Shown one piece after another: positions 16,901 to 25,757 of a stretch of 38,237 bases of DNA (within the stretch, counting starts at the first letter, position 1; each line of letters opens with the position of its first letter). The position numbers and the translations under genes were made by a program. The notes below the pieces were generated by a model. That model made no database searches and was not told the DNA's origin. It worked only from the letters and a program-made list of their open reading frames with translations. The stretch covers positions 1-38,237 of the forward strand of contig JAPLMG010000114.1 of assembly GCA_026387165.1 (NCBI GenBank), read 5' to 3'. The stretch comes from Candidatus Omnitrophota bacterium (GTDB lineage Bacteria > Omnitrophota > Gorgyraeia > 2-01-FULL-45-10).

Positions 16901-19900
16901 CAAAGCTGACATCCTTCCTATGCTCCTGCTTGTTCTTTTCTACGTCATAAAGAGCGCTGAGTATCTGAAGCTGCGCGGACAATTCGAGATATACTCTTGC
17001 CAGGTGAACATTTGTGTCTATCTCTTCGCGGGAGGGCAGGTCGAGTTTCTCGCGATAACAATGATCCATTATGTCTTCCAGCCCGGAAAATATTCCGAGG
17101 GCAGCATAGTAATAGGCCTTCGCGTCAGGGTAATTCGCCCCCCTCTCCTTATCCTGCCAAGCGCCTTTAAGCCTTAAGCCCTCGGTGTAAGCTCTTAAAA
17201 ATACCCCCGTCAGCATGGTCTTCACTTCCGCGCCGCCGCGGACCGCTTCATACTTCGAAATGGCCTCCTTCATGGGAGCCATCGCGGTTTCGATATCTGA
17301 GACCGCGGCCCTCACGACATCTTTCTTAGAAGCGCTGTTTTTCAGCGCGTTTAGCCATTCGTCTAAGGAGCTGCGGGTTTCGGATAGCTTCTTGACCACC
17401 CACTGCATCGCGTCGCGGCATTCGGTTTCAATCCCGGCGGCGATCTTATCGCCCGGGAACATCTTCCGAACCTCTCCTGCAAGGCCGATAGCGCCGTTGA
17501 ATTGCCCGGAGGCGGCAAGGCCCTCTGCCTTCCTTACGGTATCTATTCTTTTTGTGAAAGCGCTTCTTTTACGTTCGTTATTACTGCCCGCTATATGAGC
17601 CAACGCGCCATCAAAGTCTCTGCTGCAATATAATTCCTCCGCTTTACAATAGATATCCAGCTCCGACATAAGGTCGTCCGATGGTTTAAGGGGGTAGCCC
17701 ATTCCGATTAATTTATCGCGGTGATCCCGGGCCTTGCTGAATTTTTTATCATTAAAAGCCGCCGTAGCCGACCTGATAAGGTCCTCTGCCCTGGTGATAC
17801 TCTCCGCCATATCCGTTAACTGCTTCTTCAGGTTCTTAATATCTCCGTTGCCATCAGGTTTAAGAAAGGCGCGGCGCTTGAGGCATTCGAGGCCTTCATC
17901 GATCTCGCTTTTCGCTTTTGCCGGATCTCCCTCGGCAAAATGCGAGCCCGCGCTCGCAATATGCCTATTTATAACGTCGGCCCACGAGTCTCCCTGCAGG
18001 CGCTCGTCTTCGACCGACTCTATCGCTTTACTTATCGCTTTTTCAAGCTCACTGTCTCTTACTATTTCTCTAAACTCTCTTAAGAATGGCGCTTCCTCAC
18101 CGCCGCCAAGATTTTTCAGGACCGGCAATGCGAGCATGAGCGATCTTTTGTGTTCGGTGAAGAATTGCGGGTCGTTAAAATTCGCTCTGATCATCTCCGT
18201 GATCCTATCGGCCGCCGCCCTGCTCTTAAGGCGCGTAACAAAATCGGCCGCGATCTCTGCCGAGCCATCCTTCCCATCGGCGGAAATTATGATCCCGCCG
18301 GCGACCTTCTCGACATCTTCCCTGTTTAACACATTATTAACATGATATATGAGGCATCGCGCTATGTCCGTGCGCATCGCCTCCAGCAATAGCTCTCCGG
18401 CCTTTTGCGTATCACCCGCCTTGCAGGCAAACAGGGCTTGCAGGTAAAGGATCGACGTAGTGGGAGCGATGCCCTCGGAGTGCCGCATAAACGCCTCCGC
18501 TTCCGCCGCGAACCCTTCTTTCATATTGGGGAAGCGCTCTGCCTGGCACGCTTTGGATTGAGCCAATCTGCCGGCGGCTTCCGCGAGGATCGCGCGGTCC
18601 TTCGTGGTGTCCATTAATTCTTGGGCTAAAGCGTCTCCTCTTCTAAACATTTCGAGCGCTCTTTGCGTATTGCCGGACATGTGTTCGCGCACCGCTTGCC
18701 TTGTACACATATTCACGACGGTCAGTTTTTGACCCTCGCTGACTATGGGCAGGATCGCGTCCATAATGGCCCATACTTTATTGTATTCATTCGTCATGAA
18801 GCAAGCGGAGGCCGCCATAGACAGGACGCTGATCTCGCTGGGCGATAGCGAATCGAGCTCCGGTATCGAGCCGATATCATAAGGTAGAAGCGCGATGGCC
18901 TCCTCCACACACCTCTTTGCGTCCGCGAAAGAGGGGCCCTCGTCAGAAGGCTCCCTGTCATAGACCGCCAAATAATAATGCCTGCTCAGCGCCATTAAAA
19001 AATTCATTCTCGTATCCGCCGTCATTTTATCAAAATTTTCCCCGAGTTTTTTTCGCACTTCTTCAAGCTTCTCTCTCGCGGCCCGATGCGACCTGTACTT
19101 TCCGATAATTTCCGCCGATGTAACCGCGAAGTCGGCGATGCGATCATTATCGAACAGCTCCGTATTGCTCTGCAGTATAGCAAGAGCGGTATCTCTCTGT
19201 TTTAGCGCGCCCTCATCATCGCCCATATTTATAAGGCACATGGCTAAACCGTAATACGCATGAAATAGCAGCTCCGGATCGACGTCCTTGCGGCGCGTCC
19301 AGTCTAACATGCCGTATAAACCGATCGCTTTTTTAAAGTGCCCTGACGCCTCCTGCCATTTTGAGTGATTGATCAAGCTCGTTCCTTTAAATGTGTGGGA
19401 CGCGACAACGAATGGCTTCAAGGTCTTGCCGTAAGAGTTGTTATCGGAGACCTCAACCATCGCGTCTGTCACCAGATCGGCCAATCTGGTAATATTAAAA
19501 GAGCCGCTTCCCGAACTTAATAGCGGCCCATCGACATACTGGCCCTGTATTTGTAAACATACATCCCAGTCCCCCGCTTTAAAAGCCCTGCGGTACTCTT
19601 GCGCTATGGAGAGCCTCCGCTCTTCCGCTATTCCCGTTACCTCGTCTATAAAAGATTTTATTTCGGGATTTGAATAATACTCTCCGTTTTTCTTCATATC
19701 TAACAGCGCGTCCTCGGCCTTATCGGGATATACGCCGAAGAAGTATCTCAAAACATTAAATGCCCTTTCGAACTTGCTGTCATCGGCGTTATGAACGCCT
19801 GCCTTCAGGATATCAATGGCGGCCTTAAGCGCCTTATCAGGAGATACGTTGATGAGAAACGTGGCCATATTTGTCAATGTTTCCTTATCAAGGGACTCTT

Positions 19901-22900
19901 CATTAAGGACAAGAGAGATATGCAGGTTTTCGACTTTCTCCCGATTATAAAAATTCAACTGATGGCACCGCAGCGCATCCCCCATGCCGCTCAGTGTATT
20001 TACGCCCCTGAAAGCCTCTATTAGCCGCCTTGTATCACCATCGGATGGGGCGGACTTTTCTGAAATAATGGAAGCTAAAACGTAATAAGTGAATGCCGCT
20101 GCATCTAAAGACGCCTCGGGCAGTATGCTCAGGGCGGATTCCCGGTCTCCTTTATATAAAAATATCTGCGATCTCGCTATGTCACAGGTCTTTCTGCCGG
20201 AACTTCCGGGCTGGGTATGGGCCGCGACCGTTTCGAGCAAGGCTTCGGCATCCGCGTATGCTTTTGCCGCCTCGTCGGGCCTGTTATTTCTCGCGTAATA
20301 TAACCCGAGATTGGTCAGCGCATAGACCAGGCCGACCCGTCTTCTCTGGCCGACATTGCTCAAGATGTCGCTTTTCATCAGATATCTGATTTCATCTTCC
20401 AGGCCCTCAAATTCTCCGCATAATTCGCATGCCTCGGCATGTTGAATATGCGCCTGCAAGCTGTCCGGATTGGACCTCAGGTAATGCCCGACAAGAATTA
20501 AAAGCGACTGCCATGATCTTGTGGATATAAACAACTCGCGCTGGATGTTGTATAATATTTCCTTTGCCTCATCATAAAACGGATCGCCCTTTATAAGTTC
20601 GATCTCTTCCGGTAATTTCAAGATAATAGGACTTACCCCGCCATAATCATTCACGGACAACATCCTGGATATCAGGTCCAACGTGGCCCTTATGTAGTAT
20701 GTGTCTTTTTCCCGGGATATCTTCTGCCTGAATTCTCCAAGAGAAGTGATATACAGCCTGATCCACTCCTTTGGGCGGTTCTCTTTTATGCAATCCCATA
20801 AACCGTCAAAGGCCTCCAGCCCGATTTTTTTGGCTTCCTGCCTGGCGGCTCCATTTGATAAAGCAAGAAACCTGCTAATATCGGGAATTTCTGTGTTGTA
20901 GTGTACGGCTGCCGCTATAATAGTTATTTTTTTTGCTTCTCCTTCAAGCGCTTCGCCTTCCTTTTTAAGCAGCGTCGCATAAGCTATATGGGCTCCCATG
21001 AGCGTTGATGCCCCGGCATTTAAAAGCCCGGCCCGCTCGCTGTCTGAGGCAATAATGGCCTCGCACATCTTGTGGCCTGCCGCTATTTCATCCGCCGTTA
21101 AAGGGCCGTCCTTTCTTGCAAAATAGCGTATTATGTCTAAGTAGCGCCTGACCTCGCTTTTCCACGCCTCGTTGTCTATCAAAATATTTTTCAGAACGGC
21201 CGCCGGGTCTGCCGGCACTGTCGCGAGAAGCGTTTTGCACTCTTCCGCGGATACGGGCCCGTTTAAACTAGCCGGTGTCATATTTCTACTCAGCGCAAAC
21301 CTGTTCATCAGGTGGTGGAGGCTCGCGTTTATCGCGAAGAATATGGCTGAAGAGGGCAGGACGGATAGATTGAATTGGGATATCGCTATTGCTGTAATAA
21401 TTGATATGGCTGTTACTGCCAGAGGGGTTGCAAGCGTGTTAAGTAGGACCTCGGTTTCCGGGGGGGAGCGGCCTTCGTTATCAAGCCGGTGGTCTTCAAT
21501 GTATTTTGCTCTGTTAAACGGATAGTGCAATATTACGAATACCAGGTTAAATATGTTGAGTATATATCCTCCCAGATACAGGCTTAAGCCGTAGAACCCC
21601 GCCCTGGCGGCTTCTTCTATGGGTGGAGCCAGATAGAGGGCGGGATTTCTGCCGGTGCCGATGAGCGAAGCCGGCGCCGTGCCCTGCGGCTGCGCTGTCG
21701 GCGCTGATGGTCCTTCATGAGCATAATCTTGCTCAGGAACCGGCAATCCTCCATCTATTCTTTCTTGCCTTCTTTGCTGATCCTGCGCTATGTGTTCTCG
21801 AAGTCTGTCTGCAAGTTCTTTGTATCGGCCTTCGTCCAGCCTGAGTCGTCCCTGGGATACTTCTGTTGTGGATGCCTCATCTTCTAATGTTTCGTCAAAA
21901 ACAAGAAGATGGCCCCCCTCCGCCTCAACTGCTGTTTGTATTAACGCCTTCAGCGCTTTTAACGATTCTCCAAACGCACGCAGTTTTGCTCTTAAGATTT
22001 CCACTGCCTCCGGCTTGATCTGCCCATTACGAAGCTTACTGCCAAGGTCTATCGCCTGGTTTACGGCTTCTTCCATTTCAACTTCCGCTCTTTCTTGTAA
22101 TTCCCATAATTGGAACTTTACATGATATCTTACCTTTTCTATTTTTTTTGCTAATTCTGATGGAACAGGAATAAATTCTATTTTAGCCGGAATCTCGTCA
22201 CCATTTTCATCTTCAAGGGTTAGGGCTTTTAAAAGTTCTGCGAGTCCGGGTACAGAATTAAGCGTTGGTTTTTTTGAAGGATCCAATGCCCACTTGAGGA
22301 GGTGCCTGTCCATTTCCTCTTCAAGAGTAGCATTCACTGTCCTGAGTTGTTCCAATAATTGCATTATTTGACTTCTTAAGTCACTGAATCTGGCCGCGTA
22401 TTGCGCCATCATCCTTACGCCTACATCCGCAAGCCTTTCGCCTGTTACACTTGCCTCATAGTTAAGCATGGGCGTCGGGCCATTCAATGCGTTAGCGAGG
22501 ATAATATGTTCCACCATCCTGGCTAATCCGTGCGCGTCTTCGCCGTTAATCCTTTCAAGGCCGGGGGTAGCATTATGTGATTCAACATATCCGGCCATAT
22601 ATTCATGCGCCAACTTAAGAAGCGTCTCTGTATCTCCGGCTTCTATGAGTTTCCAGTCACTTTCTCTTATAACAATTATTTCCTGCTCGGGAAGGGGAAG
22701 AGGCCGATATCCCACTGCCGGCTCCCTAACTCTTACCGGTCCATTGATTCCTTTCATAGCTTCGTGAGAATCGGGAAGAATATAAATCCTCGGAGCAAGA
22801 TAACGCCTTATGCCATCCTTCCCAAACTCTGGGCCAATGACTTCCTCTACGGCTTGTTTCACCGCTCGGCCTTGTAATGACACATTCTCTATATCATAAT

Positions 22901-25226
22901 TAGCTTGCGCAAAGCTTCTTGCCTCGTCTGCGATACGCTGTGCCTGAGCACCGGTAATGCCGCCCTGCCAGCCGTGATCGTCAACCGCCTTCGGCGTTGA
23001 CTTTGCGCTTGTGGCGATGGCTGCGTTCTCAACCTTTTTGTGCCGTAATTTTTCAATTTGTTCTTGTAACCATTTTTCAATTTTTTCGGTTATCTCTCTC
23101 TCTCGTCTGTCGTCACTTCCTATCGTATCCTCGTCCGGCCCCTTTCCTTGAGAGGCGGCTACCTGTTGATTCTTGCCACCGCCTCCACCGCCTGGTGGTG
23201 GCGGGCCACTTCCACCGCCTCCCGGGGGTTCTTCGGTCGGTTCCTCTGTGTCTTTTTGGGATGATGGCGGTCGCTGCGCCGGCAGACGCTGCGACATTGA
23301 CTTCGCGGCCGGCGCTGATGGCCCGACAGGGACTGATATTTGTGATCGTGAAGCAAGCCAGCCGTCCCTCTTTATTGCCTCTCTCATTTCAATATTCAGT
23401 TGATCCGGTATCGCGAGGGCTTTGTTAAGGACAGACGGCAGCGCCTCTCTTATGTCGCGGTATTTTTCACCCGACAGTATCTTAAAATAAGGGGACTCAT
23501 AGTTATCGGGATTCTTAAAGTTAGGCATGATAGAGACATAGGATATGTTATTCTTCTTAAAGAGTTCGGCGAGATTTTCGGTGTGAAAGCCGCCGGTGAT
23601 GAGTATCGCGGCATTTCTGAGATTGCTTCGGCCCTTCCGCCTTCGCCAAAGAGCTTTTGCCTTTGGCTTCGGCGGACAGGTCGGGCCTCGCAATGACGAC
23701 ACGGCAAACCTGATATTCTTTAAGAAAATATCATCCCTCTTAAACGAATATTCATAAAATCTGGATATCTCCTCGCGGTAGTGGTCGAGGTCGGTAATGT
23801 TATCGTCAAGCCGGGCGGTGATCTTATAGAGAGGGGCTTCTCTGTTTATGAACGATATGTAGTTGGCCGCGGAAAAGGATGCTTCATTATCGATATAATA
23901 TCTGTGATCGTCTTTTGTCAGCGTTATGCCGAATAAATTCTTTAATATCGCCAGATTCTTGGATAGTTTATTAAGCTCTCTCTGCTTGTCGCTCTTGGAC
24001 ATCTCCTCTTTTATGCTATCCTCCAGCTTTTCCAATTCATCCATTGTCTTCGTCTTGTCTATGGCGTCATATATTGAAACATATCTGATGTATTTGCGCA
24101 GTTCCGGCAAATCATTCAGACCCACATCTTTTTGCTTTGCCCTGCCCAAGATATAAGCGTAAAAGTCTTTCTGCGATATCTTTTCCACCCTGAACTCGAC
24201 CGTCTTTAACGCAAGCTCTTCCAGGTCTTTTTTGGAGAGTTTTTTCTGCAATCTTTCTATAAGCTCGTCTCTCTGTCTATTTGCCGACTTAAAGTCTATC
24301 CCGGGCTCTTCTTCAAGCGCCTGATTTAAGAGATAAATATTACTAAACGACCTGATATCTATCGCCTTCTCTTTTGCGGATTGGATGATATACGCCAGAT
24401 AGTCTTTAAACGTGATAGCTTCTGATTTATATTGGGAATACTTGCCATCGAGCCCTAAAAGCTCCCGCGAATAGATCCTGGTTTTTAGATTACTTAAAAT
24501 ATAGGTGAGTGCTTTCAGGTGCCTGTCAACTTCGTCTTTATGCTTAAGGGAATCTCTATAGACTTTGAGATTATCAAGATACAGGTTAGTATCTTCTATG
24601 CCCCAGAGAGTCGCTTTATCGGGATTGTTTATCGCGAAATATTCGGCGCCGTTGACGAGGCCTTCTTTTACAAAGCGATCGGATGCCTTATTGCGGATGG
24701 ATTTATCAGGAATGTCTGTAAATACGGAGAGATCGTAATCCCTGGCCCCGCCCTCAAGGTTTATGGCATCTATACCATATTGCTTATTCAGGTATTCGAT
24801 GATCTCGGCGATCTTGCGCTGAGCCGCGTAATTACAGTGGGCGTCCTGAATATGAATCACGACCGGAGGGAGTGATTCATATTCACCCTGAGCAAGGCCC
24901 TCGTTTGACAGTTTGCCGCGTCGAAAGGTGGATGTCGAACTCCACGAATCTTTAATATGCCCGAGGTATTCGGGCAGGCTAAAAGTATCTACATGGAATT
25001 CTTTAATCTTGTCCTCCGAAGCCTTAGCGAAGGAGGAAAGACCCGGGCCGCCGGCTCTATTAGAACCAACGGCAGTAGGCTCTATAGTGTTTCCTGCGGC
25101 CCAGGCTAAATCGTATGAGAACGTATTAAACAAGAAGGACCATAAGGTAACTAAACACACTAGCACCTTAAATGGTCCTTTTTTGAATATGGCTACACAC
25201 CTACTAGATCTGCCGTTTGAAATCAT
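13950..25226 (-). CDS. Giant membrane-anchored protein: Omnitrophota N-terminal domain, helical/TPR-like region and UPF1-like SF1 helicase
   Basis: This 3758-aa protein starts at an ATG with GGAG eight bases upstream. A signal peptide or anchor covers residues ~18-44 (SYDLAWA^AGN). Residues ~115-640 hold 'VVIHIQDAHCNY...INLEGG' and 'ILITGGFHTEN', reminiscent of the EreA/ChaN-like superfamily (inference). A Gly/Pro-rich linker is at ~664-687, and hydrophobic, probably transmembrane, segments at ~1209-1302. A long helical, TPR-like region runs to ~2740. A complete superfamily 1B (UPF1/DNA2-like) helicase follows: Walker A GPPGTGKTTC (~2957), Walker B VIDEAARA (~3084), GDHKQLRP (~3116), TIDSFQGGENK (~3331) and VALSRAQQKL (~3369). 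An alpha/beta C-terminal tail follows. Three palindromic elements are read in frame. One topology fits all parts: N-domain outside, helicase inside. No function is known. Confidence 0.85.
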   Translation of the reverse strand: MISNGRSSRCVAIFKKGPFKVLVCLVTLWSFLFNTFSYDLAWAAGNTIEPTAVGSNRAGGPGLSSFAKASEDKIKEFHVDTFSLPEYLGHIKDSWSSTSTFRRGKLSNEGLAQGEYESLPPVVIHIQDAHCNYAAQRKIAEIIEYLNKQYGIDAINLEGGARDYDLSVFTDIPDKSIRNKASDRFVKEGLVNGAEYFAINNPDKATLWGIEDTNLYLDNLKVYRDSLKHKDEVDRHLKALTYILSNLKTRIYSRELLGLDGKYSQYKSEAITFKDYLAYIIQSAKEKAIDIRSFSNIYLLNQALEEEPGIDFKSANRQRDELIERLQKKLSKKDLEELALKTVEFRVEKISQKDFYAYILGRAKQKDVGLNDLPELRKYIRYVSIYDAIDKTKTMDELEKLEDSIKEEMSKSDKQRELNKLSKNLAILKNLFGITLTKDDHRYYIDNEASFSAANYISFINREAPLYKITARLDDNITDLDHYREEISRFYEYSFKRDDIFLKNIRFAVSSLRGPTCPPKPKAKALWRRRKGRSNLRNAAILITGGFHTENLAELFKKNNISYVSIMPNFKNPDNYESPYFKILSGEKYRDIREALPSVLNKALAIPDQLNIEMREAIKRDGWLASRSQISVPVGPSAPAAKSMSQRLPAQRPPSSQKDTEEPTEEPPGGGGSGPPPPGGGGGGKNQQVAASQGKGPDEDTIGSDDRREREITEKIEKWLQEQIEKLRHKKVENAAIATSAKSTPKAVDDHGWQGGITGAQAQRIADEARSFAQANYDIENVSLQGRAVKQAVEEVIGPEFGKDGIRRYLAPRIYILPDSHEAMKGINGPVRVREPAVGYRPLPLPEQEIIVIRESDWKLIEAGDTETLLKLAHEYMAGYVESHNATPGLERINGEDAHGLARMVEHIILANALNGPTPMLNYEASVTGERLADVGVRMMAQYAARFSDLRSQIMQLLEQLRTVNATLEEEMDRHLLKWALDPSKKPTLNSVPGLAELLKALTLEDENGDEIPAKIEFIPVPSELAKKIEKVRYHVKFQLWELQERAEVEMEEAVNQAIDLGSKLRNGQIKPEAVEILRAKLRAFGESLKALKALIQTAVEAEGGHLLVFDETLEDEASTTEVSQGRLRLDEGRYKELADRLREHIAQDQQRRQERIDGGLPVPEQDYAHEGPSAPTAQPQGTAPASLIGTGRNPALYLAPPIEEAARAGFYGLSLYLGGYILNIFNLVFVILHYPFNRAKYIEDHRLDNEGRSPPETEVLLNTLATPLAVTAISIITAIAISQFNLSVLPSSAIFFAINASLHHLMNRFALSRNMTPASLNGPVSAEECKTLLATVPADPAAVLKNILIDNEAWKSEVRRYLDIIRYFARKDGPLTADEIAAGHKMCEAIIASDSERAGLLNAGASTLMGAHIAYATLLKKEGEALEGEAKKITIIAAAVHYNTEIPDISRFLALSNGAARQEAKKIGLEAFDGLWDCIKENRPKEWIRLYITSLGEFRQKISREKDTYYIRATLDLISRMLSVNDYGGVSPIILKLPEEIELIKGDPFYDEAKEILYNIQRELFISTRSWQSLLILVGHYLRSNPDSLQAHIQHAEACELCGEFEGLEDEIRYLMKSDILSNVGQRRRVGLVYALTNLGLYYARNNRPDEAAKAYADAEALLETVAAHTQPGSSGRKTCDIARSQIFLYKGDRESALSILPEASLDAAAFTYYVLASIISEKSAPSDGDTRRLIEAFRGVNTLSGMGDALRCHQLNFYNREKVENLHISLVLNEESLDKETLTNMATFLINVSPDKALKAAIDILKAGVHNADDSKFERAFNVLRYFFGVYPDKAEDALLDMKKNGEYYSNPEIKSFIDEVTGIAEERRLSIAQEYRRAFKAGDWDVCLQIQGQYVDGPLLSSGSGSFNITRLADLVTDAMVEVSDNNSYGKTLKPFVVASHTFKGTSLINHSKWQEASGHFKKAIGLYGMLDWTRRKDVDPELLFHAYYGLAMCLINMGDDEGALKQRDTALAILQSNTELFDNDRIADFAVTSAEIIGKYRSHRAAREKLEEVRKKLGENFDKMTADTRMNFLMALSRHYYLAVYDREPSDEGPSFADAKRCVEEAIALLPYDIGSIPELDSLSPSEISVLSMAASACFMTNEYNKVWAIMDAILPIVSEGQKLTVVNMCTRQAVREHMSGNTQRALEMFRRGDALAQELMDTTKDRAILAEAAGRLAQSKACQAERFPNMKEGFAAEAEAFMRHSEGIAPTTSILYLQALFACKAGDTQKAGELLLEAMRTDIARCLIYHVNNVLNREDVEKVAGGIIISADGKDGSAEIAADFVTRLKSRAAADRITEMIRANFNDPQFFTEHKRSLMLALPVLKNLGGGEEAPFLREFREIVRDSELEKAISKAIESVEDERLQGDSWADVINRHIASAGSHFAEGDPAKAKSEIDEGLECLKRRAFLKPDGNGDIKNLKKQLTDMAESITRAEDLIRSATAAFNDKKFSKARDHRDKLIGMGYPLKPSDDLMSELDIYCKAEELYCSRDFDGALAHIAGSNNERKRSAFTKRIDTVRKAEGLAASGQFNGAIGLAGEVRKMFPGDKIAAGIETECRDAMQWVVKKLSETRSSLDEWLNALKNSASKKDVVRAAVSDIETAMAPMKEAISKYEAVRGGAEVKTMLTGVFLRAYTEGLRLKGAWQDKERGANYPDAKAYYYAALGIFSGLEDIMDHCYREKLDLPSREEIDTNVHLARVYLELSAQLQILSALYDVEKNKQEHRKDVSFEGITITESNMGFSLRRSNIKNMAGMRIRDIFSPGDTFVMLDSSGQKDNIQFEVVELNENDGGSVRFRIIERQRDRIATILSQLPKSGTMRLLPNIPLRLQFEAVSDTLNRLKLSISDNMTSKIGDDPLTLSRECDMILGLRPSVSLGGRELPLLYRSFSDPKAEKQRRFIYNAVDLSAPLTLCQGPPGTGKTTCIVECDRQLLLDAVKDETGKGMRVLNLSPSHPAVDAIGRRLAAAGVTFARVASRDEKIADDIMKIWEDKRNILRKFQDDYREKGTGYLVLGTLEGFMIDNDIRSLSKDDRFFLKYDVIVIDEAARATLPQVLAALKYLDAGKNVKIVLVGDHKQLRPHGVTNAKISECKRELADTKPTEPERAKARARLNDVFHPVRVHDYGVSPFEKLWRRDLYRENIDKHFLDINRRSHWAIVNMLNIFYDGQLVPGKPNKKLSRDTVVIYDTHGKKGAIERKEEQGRSRYNEYEIDMVVAWFGKMLAIRNDKGRLYSVKDITVVTPYKEMRARVESALKGFIQELIDSHELPQKALEELRTFDEEDDLLDIKTIDSFQGGENKVVIYPFVVSNGSNDIGFLANMNRLVVALSRAQQKLIMIGDFGWESSSNSFKGTLTNATSRLPVSVKDNLEMSEAVKRKSEAEAAAQIFRRIYRYVEELHRPRPKTSFVYPKVSEFSIKPVIDEPVPLTEEPAIDRAALVKEMKEKMAALVGDDKSTLRQKLRVDTEPDEVSKGPDAIHAILSDIRALEQPMRNELEMALRTAVMVDGLGTIDKTEHVNIVVQIAGAGESNGARRPIQEIRGRLEQYPYKLYAQSIIGEGINSWEELKEFIDRIIKSVRDPANKEPRALVLLPEDLHKYFDMAKDYFRANGINIDAPDASIKIQKIEQGANPDLVTQFGLGFEILEYVRSMEKDEKTQPSQELLNLIAAMVDADNNIDPRAIINELFKTVLRIRRIDWQTVDDQRRAWEAVATAL
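14681..14737. repeat. In-frame palindromic element in giant gene (after helicase domain)
   Basis: The block TTGATACTTCGTCAGGCTCAG...CCCTGAGC...GAAGGGTTGAT is read as TLRQKLRVDTEPDEVSK at about residues 3497-3515, in the linker after the helicase core. It shares CCCTGAGC...CGAAGGGTT with 1221-1241. Confidence 0.7.
23619..23700. repeat. 81-base palindromic element in frame in giant gene
   Basis: The ends GAGATTGCTTCGG and CCTCGCAATGACG are the element termini, with an inner CCTTCGCC/GGCG-rich hairpin. It is read as about 27 residues (SSLRGPTCPPKPKAKALWRR and onward, residues ~509-536), directly before the domain strand AAILITGGFH. Its length is a multiple of three. Confidence 0.8.
25011..25040. 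repeat. In-frame palindromic element near N-terminus of giant gene
   Basis: GTCCTCCGAAGCC and GCGAAGGAGGA form arms. It is read as GLSSFAKASEDK at about residues 61-72, between the signal peptide and the first domain. Confidence 0.65.
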
Positions 25227-25281
25227 CTAATAGCTCCGTTTTGTACTTTTTAATCTTCTAAATAAATAGGTGAAAAATATA

Positions 25282-25307
25282 CTTGTCTGCTATCGCTCAG
25301 ACAAGTG
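25282..25307. repeat. Hairpin in the leader of the giant gene
   Basis: Perfect nine-base arms ACTTGTCTG and CAGACAAGT have an eight-base loop. It lies inside the ~100-base leader predicted for the 3758-aa gene, so it may be an RNA structure or an operator. Confidence 0.55.
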
Positions 25308-25332
25308 ATTTGATCTGCCGTTACATATTGTA

Positions 25333-25360
25333 ACTATACCATAGGATTTTATATATACAA
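25333..25360 (-). promoter_or_regulatory. Promoter of the 3758-aa gene
   Basis: Minus strand: TTGTAT (25360-25355), a 16-base spacer, TATAGT (25338-25333) with TGG before it. The resulting leader is about 100 bases and includes the hairpin at 25282-25307. The rest of the gene-free stretch 25227-25757 holds the left inverted repeat (25549-25711) and an A+T-rich segment at 25361-25548 in which I see nothing further. Confidence 0.5.
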
Positions 25361-25548
25361 TGCTAAATAACTTAGTTTTTTCTTCCTTAACCAACTTATT
25401 CCAAGAAAGCAAAAATTAAATTAAAAAAATTAACCAAAAAGTTACAGGAAATAGAAGATCTCTGATCCTAAAATACATTTGAACAGAATCTCCATTTTTG
25501 TTTTCACTCCATCTTAACGGCCACCTCTTCCCGTTTTTTTAAAAAACG

Positions 25549-25711
25549 CTTTATCCCCAAGCACTTACGCTAAACCCCATGCGGTTACTTTCGCCCAATT
25601 CTAACAAACCTTCTGGCGAAGGTAACCGCATGGCTTTAGGGAGAAAAAATCACTTGAACACTCTTTAAGCCGAAAGAAGAGAGCCTCACCAAAACGAAAG
25701 GTGAAAAACAG
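25549..25711 (+). repeat. Left copy of the 163-bp island-flanking inverted repeat
   Basis: Read on the plus strand, this copy matches the reverse complement of 37890-38052 over its full length with only a handful of mismatches (about 93% by eye). It starts CTTTATCCCCAAGCACTTAC and ends AACGAAAGGTGAAAAACAG. Inside it, CCATGCGGTTACTTTCGCC (25577-25595) and GGCGAAGGTAACCGCATGG (25615-25633) form a palindrome with one mismatch. It ends in an AGGTGA ribosome-binding-like motif followed by an ATG and only twelve codons. Confidence 0.9.
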
Positions 25712-25757
25712 CCTATGCAAACGATTGGGACTGTTTCGATAGGAGTTGTATAACGAA

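Noticed and set aside
23159..23356. 65-aa minus-strand ORF within the giant gene
   Set aside because: It overlaps the Gly/Pro-rich linker in another frame, and its composition is a by-product of that low-complexity sequence.
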